Source: Pyropia yezoensis (Eukaryota; Rhodophyta; Bangiophyceae; Bangiales; Bangiaceae). Taken from it: DNA of 64,000 nucleotides. The notes below the pieces were generated by a model. The model did no database searches and was not told where the DNA came from. It saw only the letters and a program-made list of their open reading frames with translations. Location: contig CM020620.1 in NCBI GenBank assembly GCA_009829735.1, forward strand, positions 9,192,545-9,256,544, in the 5' to 3' direction. The translations under genes were made by a program, and so were the position numbers. Positions 40,965-50,205 of the stretch are shown in pieces (within the stretch, counting starts at the first letter, position 1; each line of letters opens with the position of its first letter).

Positions 40965-43010
40965 ATGACTTGTGGTTCCTGTGGTGACGACGCTGTGGCA
41001 TTGCGATCGCCTGCGCCGTTGGCGTCGGTGCGCACGGCCTTTGCGCCGGTGCTGCTGCATCCGGCCGCCGCGGCTATCCGCCCAACGACGTCCGCGGCGT
41101 CACTGCCACCTCGAGCGGCGAGGGTTGTCGACCCCCATCGCCGCCGCCGCCGGTGTGCAGTGACGGTTGCGGAGGACCTGCGCGCCCGCCGCTCTCCCTT
41201 CCCGGCAGCGGTTGCCACGTCCCCGCGCGTACCACTGATGCGCAGCCCCTTGGGTGTTGACAGTGGCAGCGGTTGCAGGACAGCGGCATTGACTGCGTCG
41301 ACAGCGAGCCCTGGCGGACATCGCGTGTCCTCCTCTTCGCGGTCGTCCTCTGTGAGGAGGCGGGTGGCACCGAGAGCTGGACAGCCTGCGGGAGCGGTGG
41401 CAGCGGCGACGGCGGCACCGGCGCGTACGCTCGCCAGTCTATCGGACCTCACTGCCGCTCTGAGCGGCTTATTGCACGTGGAGCACCTGCGAGCGGCACC
41501 GGCTACGGTCAAGGATGCTCCGTTGGGGCACCTCGGTGCCGCAACCCACGTGGCTGTGGTGTTTGGCAAGCGCCTTCGCAATGGTCGGGTGTCGGTTGAG
41601 TACGCCAAGCGGCTGGCCACGCTGGCCAAGGCTCTGGCATGTGGCTCTCTCTCCCCAGACGTCTTGTGCTTCACGGGTGCGGCACGTCCAGAGCCTGGTT
41701 TGCCAGTGCCGCCACCGTCGGTGGTGTCAATCCCCGACAAGGGAGCTGGGGGGGTGATGCCTCTCTCTGAAGCTGCTGCCGGCTACCTTTACTTTCGTGG
41801 ACTCTGCGAGGAGCTTAGTGTGGATATGAGCGCCTTTGACGTCATCTTGGACGAGTCGTCGTCGGCAGCAGTCACGTGCACCCGGGACAACCTATCGGGG
41901 GTCTTGTCCGAGATGGCCCGCCGCCATGGTCACGGTGCATCCTCCCGCTGCCACCTAACCCTGGTGTCGTCGGACTACCACCTCATTCGTCTGCAAGACG
42001 AGCACCGGCTGTCTCCGTCGGCGTCGGCCCTGTCCCCACTGGAGGTGTCCGGGGCCACGTGGACCTATCTGTTCGCGGCATATCCTTTTTGTGTGTCGCG
42101 TGACGCCACCACTGCTGCTCTCGGGCGCATCACTGTGCTGGCCTCGGATCTGTCGGTTGTACTGTCCAACTTGGATGCGGTCTTAAGCCATCGCAGGTTC
42201 ATGGCGCCCGAGAATGTGCACCGGCTGTCGGACACGCTGCTTCGACTGAGGGAGCTGTCTCACGCCACGATGGCCATTGGCCGGCGGGGTCGTCGTGCAG
42301 AAACTTTGGACGCAGTCGTTATGTCGCTTCGGTCGGTGCAGAACTACCTCGCGCCGCTACGTACGCCGGGTGCGTCGCCGTCTCGTCGCCACATGTCTGA
42401 GGCCCGGGAACTATTGGCCGAGGCTATTGGGCGCCTGCGGAGCGAACTCGATCCGGACATGTCGCTGGACGCGGCTACTGCCCGCCAGATGCTGGCAGAA
42501 GCCAGGGCGGCTGTGGATGTTGCGTCTCCGTCGACGACTGAGTCACCCTGTGGGAGTCTCGACGGGGCCACACGATCTTTGCCTCCTGGCCAGATGGGCA
42601 TTAATGTTGAGGAGAGTCACCTGCCCTCGTCGCTGACCGCGCGGGTGATTGACTGCGAGATGCAGCATGGCAGACGGGTGGCGTTGCCGTCTTCGGAGCT
42701 GTTTTCGCGCAGCCTGGGCGGCATTGCGACGGCAGCTGCGGCTGCTGCAGCCCGTTTGCCTCTGCCTACGGTACCATCACCAGCAGTGGGTTCACCTCGG
42801 ACCATGGCGGGTGCAGGGCGACCAGCAATGACGTCGCACCGGTCTTCGCTTGCCCCGCCTGTCGCTGAGGTGGCTCGGACGCGCGCAAAGACCACGCGGA
42901 AGACGGCGGTGCCTCGGAAGCCCAGGGTGCGGCGGACGGTCACCGCTGGGGGCAGGCGGAAGGTGGCAGTCCCGGGTGGCGAGTCCTCCGGGACCGGTAC
43001 GGTGTCGTGA
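40965..43010 (+). CDS. DUF218 (YdcF/SanA-like) domain protein
   Basis: 681 aa from the ATG at 40965 (MTCGSCGDDAVAL), intronless. The first ~170 residues are Ala/Arg/Ser-rich and could include a plastid transit peptide. The DUF218-like core follows: VAVVFGKRLRNGRVSVEYAK, then LCFTGA, a conserved SEA (LSEAAAGYLYFRGLCEEL), DESSSAAVTCTRDNLSGVL (the E.S..T..N element), and LTLVSSDYHLIRLQDEH (the VTS.YH..R element). Bacterial relatives (ElyC, SanA, YdcF) act in envelope/lipid-carrier metabolism, but the reaction is unproven. The C-terminal half is helical then basic (RKTAVPRKPRVRRTVTAGGR). It is much longer than bacterial members. Confidence 0.7.
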   Translation: MTCGSCGDDAVALRSPAPLASVRTAFAPVLLHPAAAAIRPTTSAASLPPRAARVVDPHRRRRRCAVTVAEDLRARRSPFPAAVATSPRVPLMRSPLGVDSGSGCRTAALTASTASPGGHRVSSSSRSSSVRRRVAPRAGQPAGAVAAATAAPARTLASLSDLTAALSGLLHVEHLRAAPATVKDAPLGHLGAATHVAVVFGKRLRNGRVSVEYAKRLATLAKALACGSLSPDVLCFTGAARPEPGLPVPPPSVVSIPDKGAGGVMPLSEAAAGYLYFRGLCEELSVDMSAFDVILDESSSAAVTCTRDNLSGVLSEMARRHGHGASSRCHLTLVSSDYHLIRLQDEHRLSPSASALSPLEVSGATWTYLFAAYPFCVSRDATTAALGRITVLASDLSVVLSNLDAVLSHRRFMAPENVHRLSDTLLRLRELSHATMAIGRRGRRAETLDAVVMSLRSVQNYLAPLRTPGASPSRRHMSEARELLAEAIGRLRSELDPDMSLDAATARQMLAEARAAVDVASPSTTESPCGSLDGATRSLPPGQMGINVEESHLPSSLTARVIDCEMQHGRRVALPSSELFSRSLGGIATAAAAAAARLPLPTVPSPAVGSPRTMAGAGRPAMTSHRSSLAPPVAEVARTRAKTTRKTAVPRKPRVRRTVTAGGRRKVAVPGGESSGTGTVS

Positions 43011-44512
43011 GTTTGGTGGTCACGGTCCCTGATGGTTGCATTTGGGCATGGCTAGGAGGGTGTGTGGTGCGGTGGAGGGTGGGTAGGCGGTTGCGTGGTG
43101 CGGTGGCATTTATTTTCTCTATTTTTGTGGACTCGGCTGGGTGGGGCTTGCCACACCCCGAGGCCGCCTGCCATTCTGAGTTGTGAACGTTTGCAGTCCG
43201 CCGCTGCCGGCAGTGCACTGCTCCCACCTGGTGCAGCTGCCTGCGGTTGGCAGCACATGCACCAGGCGCTCATAGGCGGCCGGCACCGCCAAAGGCAGCT
43301 GGTGCACGCGGGCAGCTTCCTACCTCTCCATCTGTCTCAGGCGGGAGCGCGCTCTTTGCCTCCGGCCGGCCGCGCTTCACCCTGGACGGGCAGAGACAGT
43401 CTGTTGAAAGTCTTGGGGTTGAGCAGTGGCTCTAGCTCGCTGTTCTGCGTTGTCGCCCAACGCCGAGCGGATGCTACAGGTAGTGCGGCTGGACAAGGCC
43501 ATATGGCATCCAACGCTGCAGCAGCTAAATTTTAGCAGTCAACCGCAGCCCTCACTGCGGCCGTCCCTACAAGCCAAGCGCAGCTACTTTCGCCTCTTTG
43601 CAGCCATCCGGCTCTGCCCGGCGCAGCAGCGTGAAGCACAGCGCACAAGACCGAAAAGAGGGGGAATACAAGTGGAGCTCCTCGTCGTGTGGTGGGGGTA
43701 TTCCTCTCTGGTCAGTTTGGCGTGCGCGCTTGTTTGTGCGAAGACATATATCCCTCGCTCTCTACGCTCGGTCGGGGGCGTTGCGGCTTATTTTTCTAGA
43801 CAGAACATGTTTTCCCCAGGCCCGGTGGGTTTTTCGCAACAAGGGCGCAGACCGTGTCCAAACCCGTTGCTTCTTTATTGTGTGCTCCTCCTCTCTCGCA
43901 CCGCCGGCACGGCGGCGCAGTTGCCACCCCCGCCGTCACGGCCTGCTTCAGCGGCCAGACCGGCAGCGGCCGACGCGGGGGCCCGGCGGCCCACGCTGGC
44001 GTGGATTGTCCCTCCCTTTTCTCGCAGGGCTACGCTCGTTTACCCCACTTCATTCCGCCCGATGCGCCTGTTCTGCTCTGACCAACGGCGCCCCGTCCAT
44101 TGCCGGTGCGGCAGTGTGTGTAAAACGCGGGGAGCCCGCGGGCGGGGGCTCCCGCGGGCGCCCCAGCGCTGCGTGCGCCTGACCGGCCTACACCCGCCGA
44201 ACCGTACCGCTCCTGGTCCGCTTTGGTTGACCGCGCGCCTGTGAGGAGAAGAAGGATCCACGCCCACCCGGGTGGGGGGGGGTCGTCGTCCACACAAGCA
44301 GCCGCCGCGGGGTATTTTACACCGGCTGGCCGACCGCCGCAGAGGCCACGGCGGTGCCAAGGCGGCGGCGTCCCGTCGACAGGGCAGCCCAGGGGTGGGG
44401 TCGCGCAACGCGGCCGCGGCCGTACGGTGGGCTGGCGCTTCGGCGGCCACGCTGGGTGGCCGCCATCTTGTCTTCGGCAGGTGCGGTGTCTATGGTCATG
44501 GGACATGTTAAT
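43011..44512. other. Intergenic, no gene recognised
   Basis: Contains a doubled GTGGTGCGGTGG shortly after the DUF218-like gene (about 43061-43106). ORFs at 43062-43535 and 43426-44244 show no family resemblance and overlap others. Confidence 0.4.
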
Positions 44513-47500
44513 TTATAATGGCCCCGGCCTCGGTCCCTCCCTCCCTGCCGCCCTTGTTTCCAAACCGTCGGACAACCGCCTGCCGACTCTGGCCCACCCC
44601 CCCCCCCCCCCCCCCCCCCTCCATCCAATAGTGTTACTGCAGGGGACGGCCGCTGCGGGTGAGGCGGCCGAGCCAGCGGGGACGGTCGCCCGCCGCTGCC
44701 GCGACGCTGCCGCCGAGGCCCTTGCTGCCGCGGCCGAGCCCGCGGCTGCGGCCGGCCACCACCCCCCGCCTGCCGTCGGCGGCGGGGGTGGCAGCAGCGG
44801 CAGCGGCTGCCGCGGCGCGGCCATCTGCAGACTGGACCGCTGCTGCCGCTCCTCCCCCCACGCCACCCGCCTCCATGTCCGATGGACCCCGCCGGGCGCC
44901 GTCCCTGCCCCCCCCCCTCCCCCGCCGCCCCCACCGCCACCCCCACCGCCATCCCCCCCTCCACCCCAAGGCCCGCGCTGAAAGTAGTGCCAGTCATCCA
45001 CGTCCACCCCCCAGTCATCATCACTGCCACTCGACGGGCGGCGGCCCGCCGTCGGCACCCCGCCCGCCACCGCCGACCGCGCCGGCGTCAGCGCCCGCAG
45101 CGCCACCGACGACAGCGACGGCGCGTCGCGCCAGACGGCAGGCAGGTCCCGACCGCTGCTGTCGCTGCCGCCGGGGGCGGCCCAGGGGGTGTGCGCCGCG
45201 GTGTCACCGCCTCGCAATGTGGGTGGCGGGTGCCATGCGGCGGGGGCACAGCCCCCATCCGGTGCGTCTACCAACCTCGTAGCCGTCGCCCCCGACACCG
45301 CCGCCGGTGCTTCTGCAGCCGCCGCTTCTCTTGCTGCGGCCGCTGCCGCCGCCGTCGCCGCAGACGCCGCCGCCGCCGCCGCCGCCGCGCCGTCACCGCG
45401 GCTGCGCCAGCGCCACCGCCCACGGGCGGCGGCGGTTACCAACGACGAGCGCAACGTCTGGGACGACACGGACGACGCCAGTGAAGGCGACGGAGGGGTC
45501 ACTGTCGTTGCTGCGGCACCACCACCAGGCACTACCGCGGCCGCCACGGTAGGGCGGGGTGGGGGGGGGGAGCGCGGCCGTGGCGCCGCGTCGCCGCGCG
45601 CCGACAAGAGGCGCTCGACGGCGCTGCCGAGGCGGCTGCTCCGCCCCCGCGGCGGAAGCCGCCCGCTGAGCCGCCCCAGCAGCCGCGAAGGCGGCGGACG
45701 CGGCGCCGACCACGGGTGGTCGGCCCCCCCCGGCCGGTCACCGTCGCCGCTGCCGCGGTCGTCCGACACGGTGAGAGTGCTGGTCGATACGCCGGCGCCA
45801 CTGAAGCCGCCGCCGCTGCCGCCCAGGCCCCCGCTGCCAACGCTGTTCGTGGCGGCTGGGGTGACAGGGCCGGCAGCGGGGCGGCGCTCATCCAAAAGCA
45901 CGTCCAGGGGATCCCCGCCACCGCCACCGCCACCGCCACCGCCACCGCCACCGCCACTGCCACCGCCACCGCCACCACCACCTCCACCGCCATGGCAGTA
46001 GCAGCAGCAGTTGCTGTGGGGTGCCTCGGCGGCAGCAACGGCGCCGCCGCCCGCCGCGCCCGTGACCACCATAAACCGCGGCCGGGTAGCGCCGGCGGTG
46101 CGTCTGCCGCCGCCGCCGCCGCCGCCGCCGCCGCCCGTCGCCACAGGTCGCCCGGCAACGGCAACGGAATAGGCGTGCCCCCCCCACGCCCGGGGCGGGT
46201 GCGCCCCCAACGATACGGGCGGGTGCACCTCCTCCCACGGGCGGCGTGTCGACGACACCCCCCCGTGGTCAGACGATATGGACCGCACCACACCAGCGGC
46301 GTCGTCTGTCGCGTCGCCCCCCCTGCCCCCCCCGCCCCCCCCACGGACCGGCGGGCGCCAATCCGACAGCGCCCTCCGGGCGGTGCCGTCATCGCCGCCC
46401 ACGTCGACGGCCGGCCGCAGCTGCGGTGGCCACGGCCGCGGCGCCGGCGACGCGGCCGGCCCGTCGAAGCCTCTGGCCGACGGGGAGGGCAGCTGCGCGA
46501 CAGCGCCCGTCATGAGCTCGTCATAGGTAAACACCAGCTGCCGGCACGGACGGCCGCGGCGGCCACGACCGCGTAGCGTGCCACGCCTTTGGCCGCCAGC
46601 CGGCCCCACCGTGGGGTGCTCTCCCAGGGCGGCAGGCGCATCCCCACCGGCCGTGGCCGTGGCAGCCCCGTCGCGGAGGCCACCAAACGGCCGCCGGCGG
46701 TCACCACAAGCTGGGGACGGCGCGCCGCTAGCGGCAGCGGCAGCCGGCCGGCGATGCGCGGCGCACCCCGCCTTGCCCCCTTGGTCCGCCCCGCGCTTGC
46801 GGGTGACAAACACCCGCCCGCGGGGCACCTTGCGTGCCGGCAGTGGCCCAGCCACCGTCGCCGCCGACGGCGGCTCGTCCCCGTCGGGGACGCACCAACG
46901 GTTGACGCTGCTGGGTGGGTCACCCTCCCCCGCCACCGGCTCGGCGGTATCCGCGCCTGGCGGCAGCTGTCGGCGGCTGCGCCACGTGACCAGCGCCCGG
47001 CGGGTCAGTTCATGGTCCTGTGCCGCCGCCGCCGTAGCGGCAGCCGCCGCAGTTGCAGCCGCCATGGTCGCGTCGCCCGCGTCTTGGCCGCCGCCGCCGC
47101 CCCCGATGCCGCCGCCCCCGCCGCCGTCGCCGTCGCCGTCCCGGCCACCACTGCCTCGGACGGCTGCGAGCGGCACCCCCCACGGGGTCTCCTCCGCGTC
47201 ATCACAGGTACCGGCTTCAGCGGCGGCAGCGGTGGTGATGGCGGCGGCCTGCGGGGTGGTTGGTGTCGTGGGCGGGGGCGGTGCGACCGCCCACCCGGCC
47301 GACGCGTACGAGACGGAAAAGGAGGGCGGCTCCGCCGCCGCCCATAAGCTATTACGGCTGCACCCGGTGGACAGACCGCCCAGGGAAATGGGGGAAGTGG
47401 GGGCGCCGCCGCCGCCGCCGCCGCCACCGCCGACGCCGCCGCCGCCGCCGCTGCCGCCAAGGGAGATGCCATCGCGGCTGCCACCGGGGGGCCTCCGGCG

Positions 47501-48055
47501 GCACGCCCACCGCGCCGAGGTGGGCGACCACGTGTCTGCGGGGGGGCTCTCTGGCCAACCGCCGTCGCCGCCGCCGCCGCCGCCACCACCACCACCGCCA
47601 CCGCCGCTGCCGCCGCCGCCGCCGCCGCCGCCGTCTGGCGTCATGGCCAGCGCGGCGGGGACGCCGCCGCGGCGTCGCCACCCCCCCCTCACCTCCCCCT
47701 CTTCCGCCCACCACGGCACGCACCGCGGCGGCGGCGGGGACCGCACCCCCCCCAGGGTGTACGTGGACGCAGTGGAGGAGGAGGCGAGGGAGCTGCCGTC
47801 GGTCACGTCGCTGCAAGCGGATGTGAGGGACAGGGCGGTGAGGCGGGGGCGGGTGGACCCTGGCGGGGGGACGGCGGCGGCGGTGCTGCTGCGGCTGCCG
47901 CCGCCGCCGCCGCCGTCGCCGCGGTCCAGCCCGTCGGCAGAGGGAGAGGAGGGGAGGGGACAAGCAGCGGCGGTGGCGGCAGCGGGGGAGGCAGCACCCC
48001 CACCCCCGCCATCACGCCCCTTGTCCGCCCTACACTTTGGGCGGTCGTCGTCCAT
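44513..48055 (-). CDS. Large Gly/Ala/Ser/Pro-rich protein of unknown function
   Basis: One open frame of 1,180 codons from the ATG at 48055 (MDDDRPKCRADKGRD); the frame is open further upstream to 48283 but without an ATG. Long poly-Gly and poly-Ala runs, some from a CCACCG-type microsatellite (about 45913-45991), alternate with short ordered-looking segments: LTRRALVTWRSRRQLPPG, KVPRGRVFVTRKRGADQ, RGRPCRQLVFTYDELMTG, DDDWGVDVDDWHYFQRGP. It could be a disordered regulatory or RNA-binding protein. Long ORFs are cheap at this GC content and other frames are also open (for example 46578-48182 on plus), so coding status is uncertain. Confidence 0.45.
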   Translation of the reverse strand: MDDDRPKCRADKGRDGGGGGAASPAAATAAACPLPSSPSADGLDRGDGGGGGGSRSSTAAAVPPPGSTRPRLTALSLTSACSDVTDGSSLASSSTASTYTLGGVRSPPPPRCVPWWAEEGEVRGGWRRRGGVPAALAMTPDGGGGGGGGSGGGGGGGGGGGGGDGGWPESPPADTWSPTSARWACRRRPPGGSRDGISLGGSGGGGGVGGGGGGGGGAPTSPISLGGLSTGCSRNSLWAAAEPPSFSVSYASAGWAVAPPPPTTPTTPQAAAITTAAAAEAGTCDDAEETPWGVPLAAVRGSGGRDGDGDGGGGGGIGGGGGGQDAGDATMAAATAAAAATAAAAQDHELTRRALVTWRSRRQLPPGADTAEPVAGEGDPPSSVNRWCVPDGDEPPSAATVAGPLPARKVPRGRVFVTRKRGADQGGKAGCAAHRRPAAAAASGAPSPACGDRRRPFGGLRDGAATATAGGDAPAALGEHPTVGPAGGQRRGTLRGRGRRGRPCRQLVFTYDELMTGAVAQLPSPSARGFDGPAASPAPRPWPPQLRPAVDVGGDDGTARRALSDWRPPVRGGGGGGRGGDATDDAAGVVRSISSDHGGVSSTRRPWEEVHPPVSLGAHPPRAWGGHAYSVAVAGRPVATGGGGGGGGGGRRTAGATRPRFMVVTGAAGGGAVAAAEAPHSNCCCYCHGGGGGGGGGGGSGGGGGGGGGGGGGGDPLDVLLDERRPAAGPVTPAATNSVGSGGLGGSGGGFSGAGVSTSTLTVSDDRGSGDGDRPGGADHPWSAPRPPPSRLLGRLSGRLPPRGRSSRLGSAVERLLSARGDAAPRPRSPPPPRPTVAAAVVPGGGAAATTVTPPSPSLASSVSSQTLRSSLVTAAARGRWRWRSRGDGAAAAAAAASAATAAAAAAAREAAAAEAPAAVSGATATRLVDAPDGGCAPAAWHPPPTLRGGDTAAHTPWAAPGGSDSSGRDLPAVWRDAPSLSSVALRALTPARSAVAGGVPTAGRRPSSGSDDDWGVDVDDWHYFQRGPWGGGGDGGGGGGGGGGGGGGAGTAPGGVHRTWRRVAWGEERQQRSSLQMAAPRQPLPLLPPPPPTAGGGWWPAAAAGSAAAARASAAASRQRRATVPAGSAASPAAAVPCSNTIGWRGGGGGGGWARVGRRLSDGLETRAAGREGPRPGPL

Positions 48056-50205
48056 CAGTGGGTGTTGCAGTGACAAGAGGGGGGCGCGGGCGCTGCGGGG
48101 GAGGGAGGGAACAAAAACGGAGAGGGGGGCGCAAGGACCGGACGGAGGGGGGGGGCCGCGGGAGGAGGGGGGAGGGGGTTGATGGAGGTGGGGGAAGGAA
48201 GGGGGGGGGGGGTGATGGAGGTGGGGGGAGTGGTACGACGCCGCGTGCGCAGCGCAGCGCGTGGCGGGGGGGAGGGAGCCCACCGGCGGCTACAAGAGCC
48301 GCTACCGACAGCGGCGCCACCGCCACGCGACGCACCGCCCCGGGGGGGGGAAGCGCGGGGGGGGGGCGGGGGGGGGGCGCCGCCAACAGCACAGTGGCGA
48401 GAAGGGGACGGACTCGGCGGCGGCGGCGGCAGAGGCGGGGGGACGGGGGGTGGGCACTGGTACCGCGACGGCAGACAGGGCCGACGGGCGGGAGGGGGGG
48501 GGGGGGGGGAGGCAAGTGTGGCCGCCGCCGCCCGCGTGGCAGCCCCCGCGCACCGTGCGGCCGGCCGGTGCCACCGCCCCCGCCGGGCGGCCGGCCGGGC
48601 GGCCGCCGTTGCGGCGGTGTGGAGGTGCATCCCGCCCCCCCCCCCGCCCCCCCCCCCGCCGCCCCGCGTGGCCGCGCCGTGCGGCGCTGGCAGGCGGGAC
48701 GGCGGGACGGCGGGGGGGGGGGGGGGGGGGCGGCACCAGCGGCTTGCCGCAGGCGCGCGCGCGCGCCCGTGGCAAGCAGAGGGCAGGAGGAGGGGCGCGG
48801 GGGGTGGGGGGGGGGGGTGGTGGGTGGGTGGGTGGGTGGGTGGGTGGGTGGGTCGGTGGATGGATGGGTGGTGGGGACGGCGGTGGTGGGGACGGGGAGC
48901 GGCCACGCGCCACGGCGGTGGCCGCCCGTGCACGGGTGCGCCCCCCCCCGCCCACGAGCCCCCCGCGTCGCGGCGGGGGGCGGGGGGGGGGGGGGGCGGC
49001 AGTGGCGAGGTGAAAAAATAGAACAGCCCCCCCCCCACCCCCCCCCCACCCCCCCCACCCCGACGATCCGTGGGGCGGGGCGGCCCGCGGCGAGCCGCGC
49101 GCGCGCACCCGCCGGCTGGCGCGTCGTGGCTGCCGCCGCCCCACGTCAACGCCCGCCGGCCCGTGTCCGGACGTCCTCATTGGGGCAAAGGGGGGTGTGG
49201 GTGGGGGGGGGGGGGGCGGCTACGGTCCAGACCGCCGTGGCCGACCAGGCCGGCGTGGCCGCAAGCACCGCTCCTTCCCCCACCCCCCCCCGCCCCCCCA
49301 CCCCGGGCAGATGCCCCGTCGAGCCGGCCACTGCCGTGGCGGAGGCGCTAGCCGCGGAGCCGGTGCCCCGGGTCGTGGCAAAGGGGGCAGCGACGGCCGG
49401 GGCGCGCGTCCCCCCCCCCCCCCCACACACCCCGTCGGCGCTTTTGCCAGTCAGTCACCACCAGTGACCGCCCCGCGGCCTCCCCCCACCCCCCCGGCCA
49501 ATCCCCTTCCCACACTGCCCACTTCTCACGGTGTGCGTGGTGGTGGGGGGGTGGGGTGGGGGAGACGGCGTCGCGCGACGTTGGCCTCCACACCCCCCCC
49601 CCATCCACCCACCCACCCACCCACCCACCCACCCACCCCTCCTCCTCCTCTCCTCCCTGGCTGCACAGCGGGGGCCTTCTTCTCGGCGGCACGCTGCCGC
49701 CCCCCAGCCGCCGCCGCTGCCGCCGTTGCCGCCAGAGCACCCCCCCCCCCCCCCCCCACGCCACGGGGTGCGTTTTGAAAAGAAAAAAAAAAAAAAAAAA
49801 AAAGACGAGAAGGACACTGCTGGCTGGCTGGGACACACCAGCCGCCGCTCCAGCGGCAGGGGCTGTGTCAATTGCGGCGGGTCTTGGGAAGAGGGTGTCG
49901 GGGAGTGGGGGAGGGGGGGGGGGGGGGGGGGGGGAGGGGGGGGGGACGGTGGTGGGCGGGAACGGGGACATTGGGAAACCACACACGGGAGCGTTTTGTG
50001 ACGCCTGGGTTTCACAGGCTCTCTGGTCTCCTCATTGGCCGACGAAGATCAATTCGATCGCTCTGAGAGGCAATTCTGTCACCGCATTGGCTCAAGAGCG
50101 AGGTGTCAGGTCTTTTTCTTCCTTTGGGCCACAGGAAGTTGAAGATTGTACACGTGTTCACCTGCACCCGTTGTCGCGGCCGTGTGGGGCAGGTGAGAAT
50201 AGAAA
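48056..50205. other. Gene-poor region of G/C homopolymers and TGGG/CCCA microsatellites
   Basis: (TGGG)n at about 48818-48853 and (CCCA)n at about 49604-49638 form inverted arms some 750 bases apart. In between are long G and C runs (48715-48730, 49025-49060, 49205-49217) and a 21-A run at 49783-49803. High G-quadruplex potential. No convincing gene. Confidence 0.5.

Noticed and set aside
45913-45991. CCACCG-type repeat as a regulatory array
   Set aside because: It is a simple microsatellite that encodes poly-Gly in the minus-strand ORF; nothing suggests a separate role.
46578-48182. 534-codon plus-strand ORF opposite the Gly-rich gene
   Set aside because: Its sequence is mostly Pro/Ser complement of the Gly runs on the other strand, without ordered segments.
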